The notes: generated by a model from the letters alone, not told the origin. A DNA stretch of 64,000 nt from Dokdonella fugitiva (GCF_014138265.1 NZ_JACGXL010000001.1:876525-940524), one strand, 5' to 3'. Shown: positions 15,542 through 24,933, counted from the first letter of the stretch. Program-made: numbers and translations.

Positions 15542-17104
15542 TCATCGCGATCGCAGTTCGTCGAAGTACGCCGCGACGTCTTCGGCGAACGCATAGCGCG
15601 GATCGGGGATCGGCGAGCCGCCCGCGATGAGCGCCCGGGCACAGCCGAGCCAGTCGCCCGGCTTCTCGTCCGCCAGGTTGAGCGAGGCGAAGCTGAGCGT
15701 GCCGTAGACGTTGTCGTTGTAGTTGTGGCGTTCGTCGTAGCGCGCGCCGTGGGCGAGCAGGAAGGCGGCGAGCGCGCTGTCGCCGCGGAACACGGCCCAG
15801 TTGAGCGCGCTGCCGCCGATGTCGCCGCCGCGCACCGCGACCGGCCAGCCGAACTCGACCATGACACGCACGCCGTCGTCGGCACCGCTCGCGGCGAGTT
15901 CGGGCAGCAGGCGCAACTGCATCTCGTCGAGCTTGTCAACGATGTCGGGGTGGCGCGCGCGGATCGATGCCGCGGTTTCGCGGTCTCCACTCGCGCAGGC
16001 GACGACGAAGCGTTCGCGTTCGTCGGCCGGCGCGTCGTCGACGGCACCCGCCTCCCTCAGCAGCGCGACGACGTCGGTCATGCCCATGTGCGCGGCGATC
16101 TTCAGCGCGGTCGCGCCGTGCGCGTTGCGCGCGTTCGGATCGGCGCCGGCGTCGAGCAGGATCTTCACGATCGCGGCCGAACGTCGCCGCCGCAACGCGT
16201 GCGGCAGCGGTCCGTCGCCGCCGCGCTCGTTCGGATCGCCGCCGTGCGCGAGCAGCAGGCGCAGGTAGTCGGGCCGCTCGTAATCGAGCACGTGTCCCAT
16301 TGCGTTGGTGCCGCTCACGCGCGCGCCGGCGGCGAGCAGCAGGCGCACGCACTCGATGTCGGCGCCTTCGACCGCGTGGTAGAGCGACTCGTTGTCGTCG
16401 GGGTTCGCGCCCGCGTCGAGCAGCATGCGCGTCAGCGCGACGTCGTGATTGCGTCCCGCGGCGGCATACAGCACGCTGAGCGGGTCGCCCGGAAATTCCG
16501 CATCCTCGGTCGCGTCGTCCGGATTCGCGCCCGCGGCGAGCAGCAGCGCGACGACCTCGCGCACGCCCGCGGCGAATTCCGGCAGTCGCACGAACGCGGA
16601 GAAGCAGGCCGCGACGAGCGGCGTGCGCGTCCAGCCCTCGCCGCGCGCATCGACCCAGCCCGAGTCCGCCGCTAGGCGCGCGCGCACGGTCGCGACGTCG
16701 CCGATCGCGCAGGCGAGCACGGGCTCGGCATCGAGCATGCGCGGATGCTCGCGCAGCAGGCGCGCGGCGAGCTGCGGGCGCGCGGACTGGAAACCGCCGC
16801 CGAACGCCCAGGCCTTCCAGCGGCGCAGCCGCTCGGCCGCGTCGAGATCGACCGCCTGCGTTTCGACGAACTGCTTGAGTTGTGCCCACGACGCGAAACC
16901 GTATTCGCGCGCGAGGCACGATTGCGCGTCGTGCAGGCGCAGGCCGAGCGCGGCGATCGCCGCGTCGTCGCGGCCGTGCGCCGCGGGCAACGACGCACGC
17001 AGCCGTTCGAGCGCATCGCGCTCACCCGAGCGGTACGCGACGAGAAGTTCCTTCGCTTGCTTCTTGAGCTGATCGAGATCCGGCCGTTGCGGCAGGCTTT
17101 TCAT
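15542..17104 (-). CDS. Ankyrin-repeat protein
   Basis: A 520-residue protein without a signal peptide. After an N-terminal helical part (DQLKKQAKELLVAYRSGE, a motif seen in many bacterial ankyrin proteins) come several ankyrin units. Clear ones read VVALLLAAGANPDD, LTRMLLDAGANPDD, VRLLLAAGARV, IVKILLDAGADPNARN and HGATALKIAAHMG. The role is presumably protein binding; no enzymatic domain is visible. GGAGGT lies upstream of the ATG at 17104; the open frame extends further but without support. Confidence 0.87.
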   Translation of the reverse strand: MKSLPQRPDLDQLKKQAKELLVAYRSGERDALERLRASLPAAHGRDDAAIAALGLRLHDAQSCLAREYGFASWAQLKQFVETQAVDLDAAERLRRWKAWAFGGGFQSARPQLAARLLREHPRMLDAEPVLACAIGDVATVRARLAADSGWVDARGEGWTRTPLVAACFSAFVRLPEFAAGVREVVALLLAAGANPDDATEDAEFPGDPLSVLYAAAGRNHDVALTRMLLDAGANPDDNESLYHAVEGADIECVRLLLAAGARVSGTNAMGHVLDYERPDYLRLLLAHGGDPNERGGDGPLPHALRRRRSAAIVKILLDAGADPNARNAHGATALKIAAHMGMTDVVALLREAGAVDDAPADERERFVVACASGDRETAASIRARHPDIVDKLDEMQLRLLPELAASGADDGVRVMVEFGWPVAVRGGDIGGSALNWAVFRGDSALAAFLLAHGARYDERHNYNDNVYGTLSFASLNLADEKPGDWLGCARALIAGGSPIPDPRYAFAEDVAAYFDELRSR

Positions 17105-17303
17105 GACAACCTCCATGCATGGATGCCGAAGGTCCGCAATCCCGGCTGCACAAAGGTCGTGGATGGCCAGCAAACACAAGTGGGTTCAACCCTTCCCGCG
17201 GACCCGGAGGCGGCTTGCGACGCCACCGACACGATAGCACGCGCCGCATCCACGCGGCGCCGTGAAACGCGTCCGCCGATGCATGCGGAGCGACGCGCTG
17301 GGG

Positions 17304-18350
17304 TCAGTCGAACCCATCCACGAACACGTCGTCGCCCGCTACGCTCGCCTGCATCGATACATGGTCCACCAGCGCCGCCTTCGGCGATCCGGAAGTCGCA
17401 TACGAAAAAGTCATCGACACGGCTCTGGTGGCCACTGGCAACGCATGATTCAGAAGCGAATGCTGGTCCCACTCGCCGACGACGATCTGCGCAGCCACTG
17501 CTTCGGTTCCGAGCATGCTTCCCGTGCAGTGTTCGTTGTCGAAGTACGCCAGCGTGAGGAGCGGATCGTCGCTGCCGATCGAACGCTGCGTGAGCCACTC
17601 GACATCGATTTCAGGACTCGCGATGACCACGCATTCGGCAATCGAGGCCTGGTCGCCTGCCCCCGTCACGGAAAGGGCCATCGACCCCGGCGACGGGTAT
17701 CCGTCGGTACCGTCGTACAGCACGCCACCATTGCCGGACCTCGATATCCGCCACGGGGAAAAGAAGGCGTCGAAATCGGCATTTTCCACGCGATTGGCCG
17801 GCGGCGAACTCAGCGGATCCAAGGATCCCGCGGGTACCAGCTCCGCGTGATCCACGTATGCGCCACCGGCAATGTAACTGTCGAAACCGATGCTGAAGCG
17901 AACGCTGTGCGCGGTGGGGTCACCGAAAGGATATCGCGACCGCAACGTCAACCAGCCGCTGAAGTCCCACGGCCCGTCGATGACGGTATTCGAATAGAAC
18001 GGTTGCGTCGCGCAATCTTCGTCGGAATAGAATTCCGAACGGATCAGGCCGTACTGAATGAAATTCAGGAAGTGCTGGTCTTCGAGGCGAACGAATACAT
18101 TCGCCTCGAGGTCGATGCCGGAGTAAGGCACGCATTGATCGAGGCTGGCGGAGCCGGTCGGAGTCTGGAAAGCAGCGGAACCTGCCGTCGGATGACCCGG
18201 ACCCGCCTCCCACACGACCGTGCTCCCGTCGGTCGTGGAAACATTCCAGCCATCAAGCGACATCGCGAAATCGGAATTCGCGAGTAGGTTTTGGGCGGGT
18301 GCGACCGGGCATGGGATCAAGACCAGTGCTGCTACCAACACACGTAGCAT
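17304..18350 (-). CDS. Exported protein with two carbohydrate-binding-like modules and C-terminal FVDGFD tag
   Basis: A 348-residue protein with a signal peptide (MLRVLVAALVLIPCPVAPAQ) and two similar beta-sandwich modules. Module one starts NLLANSDFAMSLDGW, module two NRVENADFDAFFSPW, each with a SAAF- or SMAL-type strand, a paired Cys and a later strand near AYVDHAEL or ALVDHVSM. This looks like an internal duplication of a CBM-like jelly roll. The protein ends in DDVFVDGFD, the tag shared with other exported proteins here. The DNA is clearly less GC-rich than its neighbours, which suggests later acquisition. The start at 18350 is chosen because the signal peptide begins there. Confidence 0.8.
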   Translation of the reverse strand: MLRVLVAALVLIPCPVAPAQNLLANSDFAMSLDGWNVSTTDGSTVVWEAGPGHPTAGSAAFQTPTGSASLDQCVPYSGIDLEANVFVRLEDQHFLNFIQYGLIRSEFYSDEDCATQPFYSNTVIDGPWDFSGWLTLRSRYPFGDPTAHSVRFSIGFDSYIAGGAYVDHAELVPAGSLDPLSSPPANRVENADFDAFFSPWRISRSGNGGVLYDGTDGYPSPGSMALSVTGAGDQASIAECVVIASPEIDVEWLTQRSIGSDDPLLTLAYFDNEHCTGSMLGTEAVAAQIVVGEWDQHSLLNHALPVATRAVSMTFSYATSGSPKAALVDHVSMQASVAGDDVFVDGFD

Positions 18351-18446
18351 ATCGCCGAATCCGCCGTTGAATGGGCCGATCATAGCAGCCAGGAGTCCGA
18401 CCACTCGCGCGGCCATAGCCCGCGGGAATGGTCGCATCACGCGCGC

Positions 18447-18479
18447 TTATCGCGATAAACCGCGTGCATCGCGCGATGC
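18447..18479. promoter_or_regulatory. Two perfect palindromes, candidate double operator
   Basis: TTATCGCGATAA (18447-18458) and GCATCGCGCGATGC (18466-18479) are both perfect palindromes with an ATCGCG core. Their centres are 20 bp apart, close to two helical turns. They lie between two divergent genes for tagged exported proteins (starts 18350 and 18581). A dimeric repressor binding both is a reasonable guess. Confidence 0.45.
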
Positions 18480-18580
18480 CAACGTTTCATTGGCGCCGCC
18501 GTGCGCGTGCGACTAGCGTGGTTCGCATGGGCGGCCGGCACTTCGTCGCCGACGAAAACCCGAGCCGGCGGAGACGCGCG

Positions 18581-18895
18581 ATGAAGAGCGACTGCGGTAC
18601 GAACACCCTGCCCGCGCACCGGCGCCGACGCGCCTGCGTCGCGCTCGCACTGCTCGCGCTGCTCGCATCGTGCGGCGTCGCCGCCGCGCACCAGCTCGTC
18701 GCGCACGCGATCGCGGGCGGAGGCGGCATCAGCCATTCGCCGGGCGGCTGCCGCACGCTCGAAGGCAGCATCGGCGAGACCGCGGCCGGCGTTTCCGCCA
18801 ATGCCGGCTACACGTTGCGCGCTGGTTATTGGGCCGGCGCAGGCAGCGCCCAGCGCGACTCCGTGTTCCGTACCGGCTTCGAGGGGTGCCAGTGA
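18581..18895 (+). CDS. Small exported protein with glycine-rich repeat and C-terminal FRTGFE tag
   Basis: A 104-residue protein with a signal peptide (LALLALLASCGVAAA). The cysteine lies in ASCG, so a lipoprotein is possible but the box is weak. The mature part has the motif GGGGISHSPGGCRTLEGSIGET and YTLRAGYWAGAG, seen in other bacterial exported proteins as GSIGQ and GYxLxGGFW strands. It ends DSVFRTGFEGCQ, a tag copy followed by only three residues. Its stop overlaps the next start by one base (TGATG), so the two are coupled. Confidence 0.75.
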   Translation: MKSDCGTNTLPAHRRRRACVALALLALLASCGVAAAHQLVAHAIAGGGGISHSPGGCRTLEGSIGETAAGVSANAGYTLRAGYWAGAGSAQRDSVFRTGFEGCQ

Positions 18896-19836
18896 TGAAT
18901 CGCCCACCGCGTCACCTGCAAACGCTGCTTCGGCGAGCGCTGCTCGTCCTGCCGTTTACGTTCGCGACGGCCGCGTTCGCCGATCCGCAGCTTCCCGATT
19001 TCGTCTACCAGGGCCGCCTGCAGGAAAACGGCGCCCCGGCGAACGGCAGCTTCGATCTTGCCTTCGCGCTGTTCGACGCGGCGAGCGGCGGCAACCAGGT
19101 CGGCGTCGCGATCGACGAACCCGACTATCCCGTCGACGACGGCCTGTTCAGCGTCTCGCTCGGCTTCCCCGGCGCGTTCGCGGGCACGCAGCTCTATCTG
19201 CAGGTGTCGGTCGAAGGCGTGCCGATGCTGCCGCGGCAGCCGGTCGCGACGACACCGGTCGCCCAGTTCACGCTGAGCGGCAGCACCGGGCCCGCAGGCG
19301 GCGACCTCGCCGGCGCGTATCCGAGCCCGAGCATCGCGAGCGGCGCCGTCACCAATGCGAAGATCGGCGCCGCAGCGGTCACGAGCTCGAAAATCGCGGA
19401 CGCCAGCGTCACGAGCAGCAAGATCGCGTTCTCCGCGGTCGGCAACGGCGAGCTCGCGTCGAACGCGGTCACCTCCTCGAAGATCGCCGACGGTGCGATC
19501 GCCAGCGCAGATCTCGCCGACGGCAGCGTCGGCACCACGAAGATCGCCAACGACAGCGTCACGCGCGGCAAGATCGCCGGCGGCTACTCCGCCGGATCCA
19601 TCTCGATCTCGCTCGGCGCGCACGTGTGCGCCGACGCCAACCTCGGCGTCTCCGGCGCGCAGGCGGGCGACATGGTGATCTTCAACGTGCAGGCCGGAGC
19701 CAGCCTGCCGGGCGGGGTGCTCGTGCAGCCGCTCGGCGTGCCGAGCAACGGCACCGTGGTCGGTCGCTTCTGCAACCTGACGGCGGCCGGGATATCGTTC
19801 TCGAACCTGCCGGTCTACGTGCTCACGCTGCGTTGA
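18895..19836 (+). CDS. Exported repeat protein with tail-fibre-like KIA repeats
   Basis: A 313-residue protein with a signal peptide (LLVLPFTFATAAFA). The region to about residue 130 (FVYQGRLQENGAPANGSFD) is an extracellular beta-domain often found in environmental bacteria. The linker GGDLAGAYPSPSI follows, a motif that in many phage fibres and surface proteins precedes beta-helical repeats. Then come about nine repeats such as VTSSKIADASV, VTSSKIADGAI and VGTTKIANDSV, and a C-terminal beta domain. A trimeric fibre-like stalk is likely but inferred. It is coupled to the preceding small tagged protein and has no tag itself. Confidence 0.82.
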   Translation: MNRPPRHLQTLLRRALLVLPFTFATAAFADPQLPDFVYQGRLQENGAPANGSFDLAFALFDAASGGNQVGVAIDEPDYPVDDGLFSVSLGFPGAFAGTQLYLQVSVEGVPMLPRQPVATTPVAQFTLSGSTGPAGGDLAGAYPSPSIASGAVTNAKIGAAAVTSSKIADASVTSSKIAFSAVGNGELASNAVTSSKIADGAIASADLADGSVGTTKIANDSVTRGKIAGGYSAGSISISLGAHVCADANLGVSGAQAGDMVIFNVQAGASLPGGVLVQPLGVPSNGTVVGRFCNLTAAGISFSNLPVYVLTLR

Positions 19837-20464
19837 CGGACGCGGAGCGCGTGGGCGCCGTGCGCAAGCGCCACGCGCCGATCGCGAGCCAGGCGAGGAT
19901 CAACACGATCACCGCCTTCTGGCTGACGCCGCGCGGGCCGACGCGCAGCACCGCATGCGCGAGCAGTGCGAGGAAAGCGAGCACGGCGAGCGGCAGCGCG
20001 GTCGGGAAGCGCGCGCGCCAGTCTACGTCCCGGCGCAGGCGCAGCGATTGCCAGAGCATCGCGAGCGTGACCGAGAGGAACGCGGTCATCGCGGCGAAAC
20101 CGTGGATGCGCGCCTCGAGCGAAGCCGTCCCGGACCGCGTCGCCGATTCGGCGAACGCGGTTACCACGAGCGCGAAGCCACCGAGCGCGAACAGCGCCGG
20201 CGCGATCCGCGCGCGCTCGGGCACGCGCGCGGTGCGGAAACCGAAGCCGAGCGCGACGAGCGCCGCGCCGAGCACGACATAGGCCGCCTTGACGACCGGT
20301 CCGTACGCGCCGACCAGGTAGAAGCTCAGCGGCGCCGTGGTCCAGTCGAGGTCACCGCGCGCGAACTGCACTACGAAGCAGACGAGCGCGAACGCGAGCA
20401 CGCCACCGAAGGCGATCGTACCCAGGCGCGCTGCGCGGTCGTGGCGGTGCGGAGCGATCGGCAT
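19823..20464 (-). CDS. DUF998 family membrane protein
   Basis: A 213-residue integral membrane protein with six hydrophobic segments, starting MPIAPHRHDRAARLG. The pattern, with a short extracellular loop after helix one (RGDLDWTTAPLSFYLVG) and Arg-rich cytoplasmic loops, fits DUF998. Function is unknown. Its last 14 bp overlap the end of the convergent repeat-protein gene. No operon partner is visible. Confidence 0.78.
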   Translation of the reverse strand: MPIAPHRHDRAARLGTIAFGGVLAFALVCFVVQFARGDLDWTTAPLSFYLVGAYGPVVKAAYVVLGAALVALGFGFRTARVPERARIAPALFALGGFALVVTAFAESATRSGTASLEARIHGFAAMTAFLSVTLAMLWQSLRLRRDVDWRARFPTALPLAVLAFLALLAHAVLRVGPRGVSQKAVIVLILAWLAIGAWRLRTAPTRSASVNAA

Positions 20465-20545
20465 GGCGGAGCATTCCTCGGCGCGGGGCGCGGCATCATA
20501 GCGGTTCGCTTCGACGCGCCGTACGCGGCGCCGTAAGATGCACGC

Positions 20546-23197
20546 GTGTCGACGCCTGCCCGCCCCGTGTTCACGTTCGGCGCCTTTCGGCTCGATCCGG
20601 CCGACCGCCGGCTGCGCCGCGACGGCGTGCCGCTCGACCTCCCGCCGAAGGCATTCGACGCGCTGGCGTTGCTGGTCGAACGCGCGGGCCGCCTCGTTTC
20701 CAAGGACGATTTCTACGCGACGCTGTGGCCGCGCACCGTCGTCAGCGAGGCGAACCTCAACAAGTACGTGTGGCAACTTCGCCGCACCCTCGGCGACGGC
20801 GACTGGATCGAGACGGTGCCGAAACTCGGCTACCGCTTCGTCGCGGCCGTCACCGTCGACGACGCGACGCGGGAACTCCCGGGGCCACTCGTCGCGCCGA
20901 TGCCTGCCGTCGACGCGCATGCGCGTGCATCGGCACGGCGCGTGCTCGTCGGAACGATGGCGATCGCGCTCGCTATCGCGCTCGTCGCGGCGGCATGGCT
21001 GCGCCACACGCAGCCAGCGACGACCGCCTCCATCGCGGCGACCGGCACGTCGCCGCTGCCCGTCGCGCGACGCACGCTCGTATTCGCTGCCACCGTACCC
21101 GCCGGCGACGTTTCGCACGCGCTCGCGTCGTCGCTGCCCGCGCTGCTCGCGGAGGAGATGGCGCTGTCGGAGGACCTGCGCGTCCTGCCGCGCGCCGACG
21201 TCGGCCTGCAGTTTCCCGACCTGCTGCGGCCTGCCCGCGCGGACGATCGTGCGACCGGCGAGCGCGACTACGCCCGCTGGCGGGCGCTAGGGGCCGACCT
21301 CGTCGCGTCGACGACGCTCGCGCCCGAACCGGCGCTCGGCGCCGACGGCCTGCGCGTCGACGTGCGCGTGTACGACATCGCACGCGCCGAACTCGTCGAG
21401 CGCATCGGCGTGGCCGGATCGGGCGACCACCTCGACGCGCTCGTCGCACAGGCCGGCGATCGCCTGCGCAACGCGCTCGGACTGAACCCGCTCAGCGCGG
21501 CGCTCGCGCGCGTGCGCCGCGCGACCTCGCCGGCCGACGCCGACGCCGCGCGCGCGTACGGCGAAGCGCTCGAGCTCGAATCCGAGCGCATGGCGAACGG
21601 TGCGCGCGAGCGGCTCGCGTTCGTCGTCGCGCGCAGTCCCGGTTTCGTGCCGGGCTGGATCGAGTACGCGCGCAGCCTCTACGACGGCGGCTTCGCCGCG
21701 CAGGCGACGGCCGCCGCGCGCGACGGCCTCGTGCATGCGGCAGCGGCGCCGCGCGAACTCCGCCTCGCGCTCGAAGCAGTGCAGTACGAGGCGAGCGGCG
21801 CGTGGCCGCAGGCGATCGCGAGCTACGACGCGCTGTACCGCTTCTATCCGGATCGCGTCGACTACGCGTTGCGCCTCGCCAGCGCGCAGCTGTGGGGCGG
21901 CAGGCCGGACGACGCGGATGCACTGCTCGCCTCGCTGCGCCGGCAACCCGGTCTTGCCGACGATGCACGCGTGCTGCTGCAGGACGCCGAGATCGCCAAG
22001 CAGCGCGGCGACTTCACGCGTGCGCGCGCGACCGCGACGCGTCTGCTCGGGCGCGCCGACGAACTCGGCGCACCGCACCTGCGCGCCCGCGCGCTGCTGA
22101 TCCGCGGCACCGCGGCGAACCAGCTCAAGGACCACGACGCCGCGCAGGTCGATCTCGCCGCCGCGCGCGCCGCATTCGTCGCGGCCGACGACGCGTTCTT
22201 CGTCGCGCGAAGCGACGTCCGTCTCGCCCTGCTCGCGCAGAGCCGCAACGACCTCGACGCGGCCGGACAGCGCCTGCGCGCTGCGCTGCCCGTGTTCGAG
22301 CGGCTCGGCGCGCAATGGGACGAGAACATCGCGATCGGCAACCTCGTCAACGTCGACCTGCAGCGCGGCGACAACCGCGAAGCGCGCGAACTGACCGAAC
22401 GCTCGCTCGCGCTGAGCCGCACGATGGGCGATCACGCCGGTGAGAACTGGGCGCTCGCCCAGCTCGCCGGTTTCGCGTTCGCGGCCGGGCAGACGCGCGC
22501 CGCGCTCGCCGCGGCGGACCAGGCGATCGCCGGGTGCCGCGCCGCCGGTGACACGCGCAACCTCGCCTGGACGCTCGCCGACCGCGCGCAGTACCTCGAC
22601 CTCGCCGGCCGCACCGACGACGCCGTCGCGAGCGCGGACGAAGCGCTGCGGCAGGCGCAGGCGATCGACGACGCGACCGCGCAGTCGATCGCGCTGCGCA
22701 CGCGCGGCACCGCCGAGCTGCACGGCGGCCGCGACGATGCCGCACGCCGCGACCTCGAACAGGCGCTCGCGCTCGCCCGGCGCAGCGACGAACCGCTGTA
22801 CGCCGCGCTCGCCGCGCTCGCGCTCGCCGACGCGTCGCTCGAAGCCGGCGACGCGCAGGCCGCCCGCACCAGGCTCGCGCCGGCGATCGCCGAGCTCGAA
22901 CGCAGCGGCGCGCGGGGCGCGCTCGCCCAGGCACGCGCGCTGCAGGCGCGCGCGAGCGCGGCGCTCGGCGAACACGCCGCCGCACGCGAACAGCTCGCCG
23001 CGAGCGAGCGCGGCGCGGCCGGCGCCGACTACGTCGACGCGCTCGCCGCGCGCTACGCCGCGGTGCAACTCGCGGCAGCCGCCGGCGACGGCACTCGCGC
23101 ACGCGCGCTCGCAGCCACCCTGCGCGGCGAGCTCGAGGCGCGTGAGCTCGCGGGCGCCGCGCGGCGCGTCGATGCGCTGCTCGCGGCACGCCGCTGA
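20546..23197 (+). CDS. CadC-like winged-helix regulator with TM helix and C-terminal TPR region
   Basis: An 883-residue protein starting with GTG. Residues 5-105 form an OmpR/ToxR-type winged helix (LDLPPKAFDALALLVERAG, WPRTVVSEANLNKYVWQLRRTLGD, KLGYRFVA). One transmembrane helix follows at about 130-155 (GTMAIALAIALVAAAWL). The remainder, outside the cytoplasm, is alpha-helical with a ToxR-associated segment and many TPR-like units (for example ALLIRGTAANQLKD and ARRDLEQALALARRS). Such one-component regulators sense an envelope signal and bind DNA from the membrane. Its targets are unknown; neighbouring exported-protein genes are candidates. Confidence 0.88.
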   Translation: MSTPARPVFTFGAFRLDPADRRLRRDGVPLDLPPKAFDALALLVERAGRLVSKDDFYATLWPRTVVSEANLNKYVWQLRRTLGDGDWIETVPKLGYRFVAAVTVDDATRELPGPLVAPMPAVDAHARASARRVLVGTMAIALAIALVAAAWLRHTQPATTASIAATGTSPLPVARRTLVFAATVPAGDVSHALASSLPALLAEEMALSEDLRVLPRADVGLQFPDLLRPARADDRATGERDYARWRALGADLVASTTLAPEPALGADGLRVDVRVYDIARAELVERIGVAGSGDHLDALVAQAGDRLRNALGLNPLSAALARVRRATSPADADAARAYGEALELESERMANGARERLAFVVARSPGFVPGWIEYARSLYDGGFAAQATAAARDGLVHAAAAPRELRLALEAVQYEASGAWPQAIASYDALYRFYPDRVDYALRLASAQLWGGRPDDADALLASLRRQPGLADDARVLLQDAEIAKQRGDFTRARATATRLLGRADELGAPHLRARALLIRGTAANQLKDHDAAQVDLAAARAAFVAADDAFFVARSDVRLALLAQSRNDLDAAGQRLRAALPVFERLGAQWDENIAIGNLVNVDLQRGDNREARELTERSLALSRTMGDHAGENWALAQLAGFAFAAGQTRAALAAADQAIAGCRAAGDTRNLAWTLADRAQYLDLAGRTDDAVASADEALRQAQAIDDATAQSIALRTRGTAELHGGRDDAARRDLEQALALARRSDEPLYAALAALALADASLEAGDAQAARTRLAPAIAELERSGARGALAQARALQARASAALGEHAAAREQLAASERGAAGADYVDALAARYAAVQLAAAAGDGTRARALAATLRGELEARELAGAARRVDALLAARR

Positions 23198-23210
23198 GCC
23201 GTCCACGCGG

Positions 23211-24725
23211 TCAGTCGAAGTCGTCGGCGAAGATGAGATCGCCCGTCAGCTTGAACGCGGTGTAGTAGTAAGCGCCGGGTACCGAGTAGTCGTGCGTGTA
23301 GCCGCCGAGCAGCAGGCCTTCGCCGCCGGCGAAGTTCAGCGACATGCCGCGCGTCTCCGCGCTGAGGCCGCCGATCGGCACCTGCGCCGCCTGAACACCC
23401 GGCAGCGACGCGCTGAAGTCGCCGAACGTCGGATCGACCGTCGCCTGCGCGTCGATGCGCACCGCCGCGAGGCGTGCATCGTCGCTCGCTGTGTTCCAGT
23501 AGAACCAGCCGCCGAGCACGACGCGGCCATCGCGCTGCACGACGATGCCGTTCGCCTGCGCGTGCCCTTCGAACGTCGGCGCGATCGAGAAATCGATCAT
23601 CGCGCGGCCATGGCCGCCGAGCACGGACGTGTCGAGCGGTCCACTCGGCAGGAACGCGGCGACGCCCATCTTGTCGACCGTACCACCGAGTGGATGCACC
23701 GTGCCGCCGACCCATACGCGCCCCGTGCGCCGGTCGCGTGCGACGCTCGTCGGCACGCTCGGCGTCGCATTGACGGTCGCCGGATCGAACGCGAACGAGG
23801 TCAGGAACTCCTGCGGAAGATCGGGCGTGCTCAAGGTGACGAGCACGCCGATCGCGCGCGGAGGCGAGCCGGCCACGGCATAACCGGCACCGTAGCAGCG
23901 CGTGATCACGCCTTCCGCGCATGCGCCGAACGCGTACAACTCGCTCGCGACCGCGACGCTGCCGGACGTCAGATCGACGCGGTAGTAGCGCGTGCCGTCG
24001 ACGTCGAGGTGGCTGCCGGCGGGCACGTACGCGCCGGCGTCGTCGAGCATGAACACCGCGCCGTGGCGCAAGCCGTCGCCGCTGCCGTCGCGCACGCTGC
24101 CGGCGACGAGCGCCGCGTCGCGCGGCAGGCCGTTGCGCACGTTGCCGATCGCGACCGCCCACGCGCGGTCGTCCGGCCCGAGGTTCGCCGCGCGCGCGAG
24201 TGATGCCGCGCCACCATTGCCGTAGCCGGCATCGAGCACGCCGTCCGCGGTCAGCCGCCAGGCGGTCATGTAGCTGCCGCTGAGGAACTCGAATTCCTCG
24301 CCGACGACGAGGATCCTGCCGTCGCTCTGCAGGCCGACCGCGTAGGCGGCGAAACTCGAGAACGCGCTGGAGTGGATCACCATCTGCCCCGGCGTGACCG
24401 GATCGCCGAACGTCGCATCGAAGCTGCCGTCCGGCAGCAGGCGCGATACGCCGATCGAGCGATGCCCGCCGTAGATGTCGTTTTCGCTGATGCTGCCGAC
24501 GAGGACGACCCTGCCGTCGGGCTGAACCGCGGATGCGTAGGCGTAGTCGGTGACCGGAGCGCCGGCCGGCGCCGAGCCCCAGAGCAGATAGGAACGTCCG
24601 TTCGCGCCGAAACCGGTATCGAAGCGGCCGTCCTGCGCGACCGCGTTGCCCATGGACGCGAGTGAGAAACCGGCCGCGATGGCGAACCGCCGAAGGGCGG
24701 GTTCGAACCGGAAGGGAGCATCCAT
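23211..24725 (-). CDS. Exported delta-60 repeat beta-propeller with C-terminal FADDFD tag
   Basis: A 504-residue protein with an N-terminal signal (FAIAAGFSLASMGNAVAQ) and delta-60 type repeats of the form RLLPDGSFDATFGD, QPDGRVVLVG, QRDGRVVLGG and DAQATVDPTFGD. These build an extracellular propeller of unknown function. It ends TGDLIFADDFD, a variant of the tag shared with other exported proteins. The start codon lies just downstream of a stem that covers the ribosome-binding site (24730-24771). Confidence 0.87.
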   Translation of the reverse strand: MDAPFRFEPALRRFAIAAGFSLASMGNAVAQDGRFDTGFGANGRSYLLWGSAPAGAPVTDYAYASAVQPDGRVVLVGSISENDIYGGHRSIGVSRLLPDGSFDATFGDPVTPGQMVIHSSAFSSFAAYAVGLQSDGRILVVGEEFEFLSGSYMTAWRLTADGVLDAGYGNGGAASLARAANLGPDDRAWAVAIGNVRNGLPRDAALVAGSVRDGSGDGLRHGAVFMLDDAGAYVPAGSHLDVDGTRYYRVDLTSGSVAVASELYAFGACAEGVITRCYGAGYAVAGSPPRAIGVLVTLSTPDLPQEFLTSFAFDPATVNATPSVPTSVARDRRTGRVWVGGTVHPLGGTVDKMGVAAFLPSGPLDTSVLGGHGRAMIDFSIAPTFEGHAQANGIVVQRDGRVVLGGWFYWNTASDDARLAAVRIDAQATVDPTFGDFSASLPGVQAAQVPIGGLSAETRGMSLNFAGGEGLLLGGYTHDYSVPGAYYYTAFKLTGDLIFADDFD

Positions 24726-24729
24726 GGCG

Positions 24730-24771
24730 CGATCCTCGCGAGCGACCGTGCGGTCGATGCGTCGAGGATCG
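24730..24771 (-). promoter_or_regulatory. 5'-leader hairpin covering the ribosome-binding site
   Basis: On the minus strand CGATCCTCG pairs perfectly with CGAGGATCG. The second arm contains the only Shine-Dalgarno-like sequence (GAGG) and ends 4 bases before the ATG at 24725. A smaller stem, GACCG-CA-CGGTC, sits inside. Folding would block ribosome access, so control by temperature, a protein or translation of an upstream region is possible. Confidence 0.4.
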
Positions 24772-24933
24772 TCCGCACCGGCGCCGCCCGTCCTTCCCGG
24801 AATGTTCGTGTTCGCGTGGATTTTTCGTTGCGCCCCGGCGGAAACGCGCCTGTCAACGATAGTGGCGTCGTCGCGTATATGCTTCGCCGGCAGGCCTGCC
24901 GTCGCGGCGGGTCCGGCGATCCCGGGGGAATCG

